From positions 45,050,984-45,114,983 of the forward strand of contig NC_088300.1 in assembly GCF_032854445.1 (NCBI RefSeq): a stretch of 64,000 bases of DNA. Reading direction: 5' to 3'. Origin of the DNA: Liolophura sinensis. Lineage: Eukaryota > Mollusca > Polyplacophora > Chitonida > Chitonidae. Made by a program: the position numbers and the translations under genes. Positions within the stretch are counted from its first letter, which is position 1, and the number at the start of each line of letters is the position of its first letter. The notes beneath the pieces were generated by a model that saw only the letters and a program-made list of their open reading frames with translations, searched no databases and had not been told where the DNA came from. Shown here piece after piece: positions 57,362 to 64,000 of the stretch.

Positions 57362-57700
57362 CTTGCTGCCTCGGAGAAGGCTGACATGTGGCTCTGTCCA
57401 AATGGGAGAAGGCTGACATGTGGCTCTGTCCAAATGCGAGAAGGCTGACACATGGCTCTGTCCAAATGGGAGAAGGCTGACATGTGGCTCTGTCCAAATG
57501 GGAGAAGGCTGACATGTGGCTCTGTCCAAATGGGAGAAGGCTGACATGTGGCTCTGTCCAAATGAAAGAAGGCTGACATGTGGCTCCGTCCAAATGAAAG
57601 AAGGCTGACATGTGGCTCTGTCCAAATGGGAGAAGGCTGACATGTGGCTCTGTCCAAATGAGAGAAGGCTGACACATGGCTCTGTCCAAATGGAAGGTGA
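57362..57700 (-). repeat. Tandem array, 32 bp x about 10
   Basis: The unit AAGGCTGACATGTGGCTCTG plus TCCAAATGGGAG is 32 bp with few variants (CACATGG for ATGTGG; AATGAAAG). All three minus-strand frames are open through the array, because a 32-codon cycle visits each frame in turn. This produces overlapping frames of 98 to 164 codons that are not genes. Confidence 0.95.
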
Positions 57701-57821
57701 CTTAGCTGAGTCGAAAAATGATTAGAAAAAAAAAGACAGCATATTAGTGTCATATTGTGACATAATCCAATCACTAGACAATGGCTTATAGCCTTTTGTT
57801 TGGGCCGGTTACACAAAGCCG

Positions 57822-58325
57822 TTTCTGATTTAAGTCAGAATTTAAGAACTTTTTATAAAGCTCTGTATTTTGTACTGGAAGTTGAAATTTTGACACAGAT
57901 GTCTTAAGGTAACATTCACGAGGTCAACAAAATTTTAATTTTTAATGTCCAAAACTAAGCCTTAAGATTGTATTTCAAATTTTGGCTCTTGTCAAAAATG
58001 GTGTTGTGGAATTAGCCCATGTTACTTAAAAAGTTTTTAGCAGTTTAAAAGTAAGTGTCAGCAGGTAAAGGACACTCTTTTTGTCACCATGATTTTGTCT
58101 TTATGAATATGTTTCAAGATGCATAGTGATCACACTGTTGAAATGCTATATCTGCAATGTTTTTTCTGATTTAAGTCAGAATTTAAGAACTTTTTATAAC
58201 GCTCTGTTTTTGTACTGGAAGTTGAAATTTTGACACAGATGTCTTAAGGTAACATTCATGAATATGAGTATGTTTCAAGATGCATAGTGATCACACTGTT
58301 GAAATGCTATATCTGCGATGTTTAA
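57822..58325 (+). repeat. Interleaved local duplication (X1-Y1-X2-Y2)
   Basis: Block X (TTCTGATTTAAGTCAGAATT ... GTCTTAAGGTAACATTC), about 100 bp, is at 57822 and again at 58163. Block Y (ATGTTTCAAGATGCATAGTG ... GAAATGCTATATCTGC), about 60 bp, is at 58104 and again at 58266. The second X lies directly between the two Y copies. The copies are over 95 percent alike by eye, so the event is recent. Confidence 0.88.
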
Positions 58326-58329
58326 TGGG

Positions 58330-59199
58330 TTATAGCTAGAGCATTCTCTCTCGAAGTCAGGGACCCGTTTAACAAAGTGGTACATCTCAACACTACACAA
58401 ACTGCATTTGTCATAGCGACGTATCTCTTTGTTATGAGAAGTTATACCAGGTGTATATTAGGCCTCAGTCAGCAAGACCGCTTTGTTATTGTGAAATGGA
58501 GGTATTACATGTAGCACTAATGTAAGAACTTGGGAAAACTTCAAGTACTACACATCTTTGAATTTGAACAGTATACTGTGTAGCTTTTGTGTCTGATGGT
58601 TTCAATAGACAACCACCACCCTGACCAATTTGTTTTAGAAATACCTGTATATCATGGCCATCAAACAGTGTTGATAATAGGATTTGTTGTTGCAGGCTAT
58701 GATAAGGGTTTAAATTTTTAGAGTCGTAGACTAAATGTACATGTAGATCTGGATTTCAAAAGCTTTAATATTATCTGCTTTGGAAATAACATTTTCATCA
58801 GCAGATCGAGCTACGTAAATTTACCCTCTGTTTATTAGTGGTTGACATTTTTCCATGTACTTCAGCTCATTTGGGACATGGCCTTTAAGTGTTTGGTCAA
58901 ATCTTCCCAGTGGTCATTCATTCTCATATTTGCTCTGTAAATCCCTGTTGATTTGTCTGCTAGTTTCCTCTGCTATGAGGGGGATTTACATAAAATAGCA
59001 GCTTTGTTCTTCGGGGGCAATCTATCATCTGTCCATGTAGACTCGGTGGGCTTTATCAGGGTGTACAATAGGACCAGGTGGTCTCAGTAAATGACACAGA
59101 GAAAGGCTGCGAGAATGGTAGAGATAAGCCACATGGTTTATTCCATTTCCCCGGAGACAGATTCCTGTAAAACAGTAACTGTCTGCTTTCTTCTGTTAT
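58330..59199. other. Non-coding stretch
   Basis: No supported gene or repeat is seen. Confidence 0.4.
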
Positions 59200-60870
59200 C
59201 GCCTGTAGAATTGTGCTCTTAATGGAATTGGGCCTGAAGTTTTTGAAGAGAGAATATATAGTGCTTGAGAGAGAGAGAGTCTTCTTTTAGCGTCTCACAA
59301 TGAAGACCATTTGTGTTACGCTGCTGGAACGAGTTCATTAAGTGCACGGCTGTGGAAATTGTGGCAGTTTATCCTAATGTCTCTGAAGAAGAAGAACCAC
59401 TTAGCGCTGTCACACTAGTGATCAGCCCTGTGGGTATCTATGGCTATCTGAAAGTCACTTCATGATAACACATCAAGATAAAGACAACAGCAGCTTCATA
59501 GACTGTATGGGGAAAAGAGGGAGAGGGAGTGGGATATAGGTGGGCCGTTATGTAAAAATGATGGAATGTCTTTCGCAGAAAAATCAATGATTGTGAATTC
59601 AGTACCTTGTGGTGACCATACAGTGTATGTGTAATGTCCCTTGGCTGTCATTTTGTCCAGGATAGGGCTGTCTTGTGGAGAGCCGCGTTCACCGTTATTG
59701 ATAGTTACGACAGCGGCTGGAATAAAGTTAATGCAGGCACTCAGGCTTATCCAGTCTTTATGTCATCTGTAATATTATGATGTGTTAGATTCTTTCCTCA
59801 GTAAAGATGTTAATAGCCGTGGTAGCTCATGGTTTGTTAGCTGAGCCGAGCGGCGAGAGCACATTAGCAACAGTCTGACTGATCCCGCAGAGATCACATG
59901 CCCTTTTAAGTGGTGACCTCCAGCATGTATGTGACAGAATCAGCCTTTCTGTGGATGAGCCTGTTATGTGGATTAGCGTGCAGTAAAGATAAAGAGATAG
60001 GAAACGAGCCATTGTTAAGTGAAGGTAAGCGCCGTTAATGGGCCGTAACGAGGAAACCCTGGAACATCGGTCTGTGTCACATGATTGAAATAAACTGTCT
60101 GAGGAGAGGTCATGTGACGGTCAGGCTACATGGCAGGGTTAGGCTGGATGCCAAATCACTCCGCTCCCTTTTGCTTCCGTGGTAGGGGGCACAGCTAGAG
60201 CTGATCAGTCGCTACTCTATCTACTAGAGGAATTGACGCAATTTCCGGGCAGTCCCAGGGAAGTTTTGGGCCGGTATTAGTCTCCATTGATTCGGAGCAC
60301 ATCGGTGTGGTGGAGATATCAGATCGATGTGACCAGTGGTGCTGTTGACGCCTGCCAGCGACTCTGGTCATCTGTGGCCTTCTCCCGCCACCCGCTTTCA
60401 TCCACCTGATCTAGGCCCTGGCTAGACTTAAGACTTGATTGGATGCCTTCAAGTCATAGGGCTTGTCGTATATTGCTTGCATGTTTATTGACGTTGTGTC
60501 GTACTAGCCTGATGCCCCAGAGCAAGCCGGTGAAGAGAGACCTGGCACCGCCATCACCGGCTCCACACTTACACTTGATTGGAGTTAGAACAGTTCAACT
60601 CTTAAAGGTGACTGTCACCATGGCACTTTCTGAAAATTGAATTCTCTCACTTTTCTTGGGAATCCTATTTTCTGCACCAGCAATTGATTTACAAAGGTGG
60701 TTGACATTTTGGCATACCAGCAGCTCATCCAAGGCCTGGTTGCCAAGCTTCTCTGACTGCCAGCTGGTCAGTGCTGGCTGAATGTGGACACCAATTAACA
60801 CAGCGGGCTTTTGTGGTGAACAGGTGTGATCTGAAGCTCTGATCATCACAACTTCCAGTCAGTCGTCACA
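59200..60870 (+). promoter_or_regulatory. Candidate upstream and 5' leader region of the exon at 60871
   Basis: This 1.7 kb is free of recognised SINEs and arrays and is richer in G, C and CpG than most of the window, especially 59650-60620. It contains E-box-like GTCATGTGAC (60109), a (GA)n run (59265-59277) and GATA words. In the frame of the ATG at 60871, the nearest upstream stop is TGA at 60832-60834. I see no clear TATA box or acceptor, so the transcription start is not located. The regulatory role is inferred from position and composition only. Confidence 0.3.
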
Positions 60871-61004
60871 ATGGCTACAGGTACGGGTTTACCAGCCACT
60901 GAAACTGTGCCTCCTCCAAAGGCAGATGGTCCCACGACATCTCCAACATCAGGCCCGCAATCCGCGGCCGGCAGGAGGATGGCTCACATTCACAAGTTAG
61001 AAAG
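60871..61004 (+). CDS. First coding exon of an unidentified gene (partial)
   Basis: The ATG at 60871 has A at -3 and G at +4, and an in-frame TGA 12 codons upstream supports it as the start. The frame gives 44 codons plus two bases (AG), then the donor AAG|GTAAGA at 61005. Residues 1-36 are rich in Pro, Thr, Ala and Gly and look disordered. Residues 35-44, GRRMAHIHKL plus the following Glu, are basic and could begin a helix. I do not recognise the protein. The next exon is not evident within the remaining 3 kb, so the gene presumably continues to the right. The splice phase is the same as that of the exon at 17365-17455, so the two could be alternative N-termini of one product. The CpG-containing sequence differs from the AT-rich surroundings, as expected for a real exon. 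Confidence 0.65.
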
Positions 61005-61089
61005 GTAAGATAATTATTCAGCTGTAAAAAGCAAGATTATTCTGTGGGTGATAATATGGAATTTGCAGATAGTTAGCACACCTGTGGTA

Positions 61090-62110
61090 ATTGGTATAGA
61101 TAAGACATGACCATTTATTAGAGATATCTGTCATGTAACAGATAAAACACCAAGTAAGCTCGTACATGAATATAGTATTAAACAGATATGTGTAAGACTA
61201 AATTAAGTGGACCTGTAATAATAACAGATAAGACTACAGTTCATCCAGTAGAGGAGTAAGACACGGCAAAGGTAATTTACTCTATGCATGGGAACAGAAA
61301 TTCGTTCATCAGCCGTCAACGAAAATGAACACCGCAGTAAAACTAGTAGAGTTGTATTACATATGTATGTAACTCGCAGATAGGTGTGAGACTCCACTAA
61401 ATTGAGTGGAGCAATCAAACTGTGTGTAGCAGATGAGGCAATTGTTTCTCCAGTAGAGGAGTAAATCTGGTGCAGATATGTATATCTTAATTATACTATA
61501 TGAAACATGCAGATACGTGTAAGACATGACTATTAAAATTAAGCGGACTAAGACTGTGATACGAGACAGATAATACAACAGTTTATCCTGCAGAAGAGTA
61601 AGATAGGCAAAGATAAGACACCAGTCGACAGTAGTTACGATAGTAAGAAATTGGAACAAACAGGCCTCCATGTAAGAAGACACCATTAAATTTTGTGGAC
61701 CAGTGTTATGAAGTAAACAGATAAGACGGACAGTTAACATGGCACAGGTGTCCCACATGGAGTAGATACATGCCAGATTCATTCAGTTTAGATCCAATGA
61801 TGTGGAACAAATTCGTAATGCATCAGTTTACCTGGTAGGAATGTAGTATTTGGAACACAGGGCTGTACTAAGGGTACCACAACTTTTTTGTTAATTCGAT
61901 CACTGGAATAGATAACTTTCCACTTTCCAAGTAGAGGCGTGATGTGCAGAAAAGATAAGACACCAACCCATTGATCAGTTGATTTATTGATTGATTGATT
62001 GATTGATGAACTACAGGGGTGAGACACAACTAATATTTGAGTGTATGCGTAAGATGTGGAACTGATAATCATATCATCCAATAAAGATGAAGTAATATGA
62101 AATGTAAAGA
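61090..62110 (+). repeat. Degenerate intronic repeats with a cluster of GATA-type motifs
   Basis: Words such as CAGATAAGACTACAGTT and CCAGTAGAGGAGTAAG recur in diverged form at about 61225, 61450, 61566-61605, 61718 and 61950, suggesting an ancient tandem array of irregular period. Exact AGATAAG occurs at 61098, 61226, 61611, 61719 and 61953, with AGATAAA at 61140, AGATAAT at 61568, AGATAGG at 61601 and AGATAAC at 61910. These fit the WGATAR site bound by GATA-family factors. Their place at the start of the first intron is typical of enhancers, but function is inferred. Confidence 0.5.
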
Positions 62111-64000
62111 CACTGGCTTACACACAGTAGGAAGAGGGGGTGATAAAGGTATAGGCAGCATATCCGATCACTAAGGTGTGGTGTAGATAATGCAACATTT
62201 CACTAATTACAGGTGTGTACATGTGCAAGGTATGTAATGTGAAACTCACGGTACACATCGTTAGTAATAATGATCTGATTTGACATAAGACAAGGGTCGA
62301 CTCAGTATCATACATGTGCAGATATAAGGCTCAGGCTCTGTTCTCATTGGATGTAGATGAATGACATAAGAAGACTTTCTTCTCATAGTACTGTGGTGTA
62401 TGCTATATATATGACGCAATTTTTTTGCCATTTAAAAAAAAAAAAAAGAAAATGTACGGTAGCAGTAATGGTACGTGTGATGAAACGCTAGTTCAGCCGT
62501 GTGTATGGTAAAAGCTGTCAAGGCATATGTCAGTTTTCTCATGAGGAAAAGCCTGTGGTTATTTCAAATGGTTTCATTAAACCAAGATATATCACTTAAC
62601 AATTAAGTTATTATGGGACCCTCAATGCACATTTGTTATAACCATTTGCAGTCATTGTCTCATCATCATGTTTATGGTTTCCCAATTATTCTTGATTAGT
62701 TTTGATTTTGTCCAGTATGTAATTATATACAATGATGTCATAAAACAAAAAGCCTCTTGATGCAAACTTGATTAGACGGGCATACTATTATACCTGTCTG
62801 TAATGGCCCAGGCGAACGGTGAATACTGACACCTGGTATAATGCCTTTAATTAGCTTACCTGTTGAACATGTGCATGTCAACTGTGCATGTATAAGATAT
62901 GCTCAGCCTCAGCTCTGAAGTAATGAATGCCTTGGATACCAGTGTAATTATCACCTGTTCTAGAGTTCCTAGGGATTTTACCTGTAATTAGCTATATCAG
63001 GGTAAAAAGGAAGTGTATAATATTAACATATGGAGAGGACACGAGGACTTACATCTACTTTATAAAACCATTTTATTATTTATGGAAAGGTGAAGTGTTA
63101 GGATTTCCTTCACTAATAAAAGTGATAAAAAAAGTTTTCACTCAAATATTTATACTTTTGTTATTCTGGTTTGATATTTTACACTCAGATGCCATGACGT
63201 CAAAAAAAAAACAAACAAAAAAAACACACATTTCGTTTTTAATCTGTTGTGCTACAACTTGAAAGACACGACATAAAATCCTTCTATTAGCAAGTACTAG
63301 AAATAAACAGAATATTGCACATTGAAGGAAGCTTGAATCCCACAAACATTGCTCTCGTGAAAAGTGGAAAGGGTAAAGCGAGCTGTTTTCACGTTTTGTC
63401 ATTTATCATTTCCACCTCCAAAATTAATGGTGTTCAACCTTCACTGTGCAAAGTTTGTTTATTATTTATAGTTTGCTTATATGAATGAATAAAATTGTTG
63501 AAAGATATGATGTGGTGAGATATGTTCTGCTGATGATGATCAAATTTGATGTTACACATATCCTAAGTGTTTGACCTTTTTGAATATGAAAGAGCAACAT
63601 TCGGTGGAATTTATGCTCAATTTTGAGCAGATTTTGGAGACAACCCAGACAGTATACACATAATAATACCTAATATATGCTTGAATATGCTTGAATAACC
63701 ACCCTGCAAACATGCGAGAAGGTTGCAGAATTACAGTACATTGTAAACTGTTTGATTAATGATCGGCTGTTCTAGCTGTATTTGGTTTGATAGCACAGTT
63801 ATACTCAAACATGTCAAAAGTCGCACAAAAACATGATATTCACTGAAGGCACTTGTTGATAACAATATGTACTTAAAGGTGACAGGAAGAAATGATATTA
63901 AGGATATGATATATGCTCCTCTAATAAGGAATTTAATATGTTACACACGTAAGCACGACGTAAAAATGATTGAGATTTTTATATATTTTATCATAATTTT
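62111..64000. other. Intron or non-coding stretch to the right edge
   Basis: No second exon of the gene starting at 60871 could be supported. The stretch is AT-rich, with A-runs at 62434-62447 and 63203-63223. A possible SINE tail word (AAGCACGACGTAAAAATG) lies at 63951. Confidence 0.4.

Noticed and set aside
57195-57816. Three overlapping minus-strand frames of 98-164 codons
   Set aside because: One 32 bp repeat is read in three frames; no gene features are present.

Overview
This window is eukaryotic, intron-rich and gene-poor DNA, most likely from a mollusc. No prokaryotic gene organisation, rRNA, functional tRNA, CRISPR array or viral gene is visible. The mollusc assignment rests on the dispersed tRNA-derived SINEs, whose 3' ends read like GAGTACGACGTTAAACCCC followed by (ACTC)n, and on the very frequent TACATGTA-type motifs. 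I recall both as typical of gastropod and bivalve DNA, but I cannot name the species.

Only two stretches look like genuine coding exons, both on the + strand. One is at 17365-17455, with a polypyrimidine/AG acceptor, one open frame and a GTAAGC donor. The other is at 60871-61004, with an ATG in strong context, an in-frame stop upstream and a GTAAGA donor. Both end in the same splice phase (two bases of a codon, AG), so they could be alternative 5' exons of one gene that continues beyond the right edge. I do not recognise the encoded protein. The 43 kb between them would then be intron.

The rest is mostly repeats. Three SINE families (A, B, C below) occur in about 28 full, truncated or tail-only copies, several with exact 10-13 bp target-site duplications. 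A MITE-like element with roughly 50 bp terminal inverted repeats carries a SINE nested inside it. At least four other dispersed families (D to G) occur two to four times each.

Tandem arrays take up about 12 kb. They are: about 73 bp x3 at 13.6 kb; about 180 bp x6-7 at 14.8-16.0 kb; 102 bp x16 at 18.4-20.0 kb; 37 bp x about 60 at 23.5-26.0 kb; TA/TG at 26.75-26.97 kb; a 4.3 kb compound satellite built on a 20 bp monomer at 35.5-39.8 kb; about 60 bp degenerate at 50.2-50.7 kb; 70 bp at 51.9-52.8 kb; 79 bp x5 at 53.9-54.3 kb; and 32 bp x10 at 57.4-57.7 kb. Almost every long open reading frame in the window is a by-product of these arrays. The stretch from 59.2 to 62.1 kb differs: it holds the second exon, little recognised repeat upstream, and a cluster of GATA-type motifs in the start of the following intron.

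I did not find a recognisable new enzymatic or defence system. The most interesting signals are structural: a satellite whose higher-order unit grows in 20 bp steps, a 37 bp array in which each unit carries two 5'-splice-site-like motifs, different SINE families sharing one 3' tail, and the possible alternative first exons.
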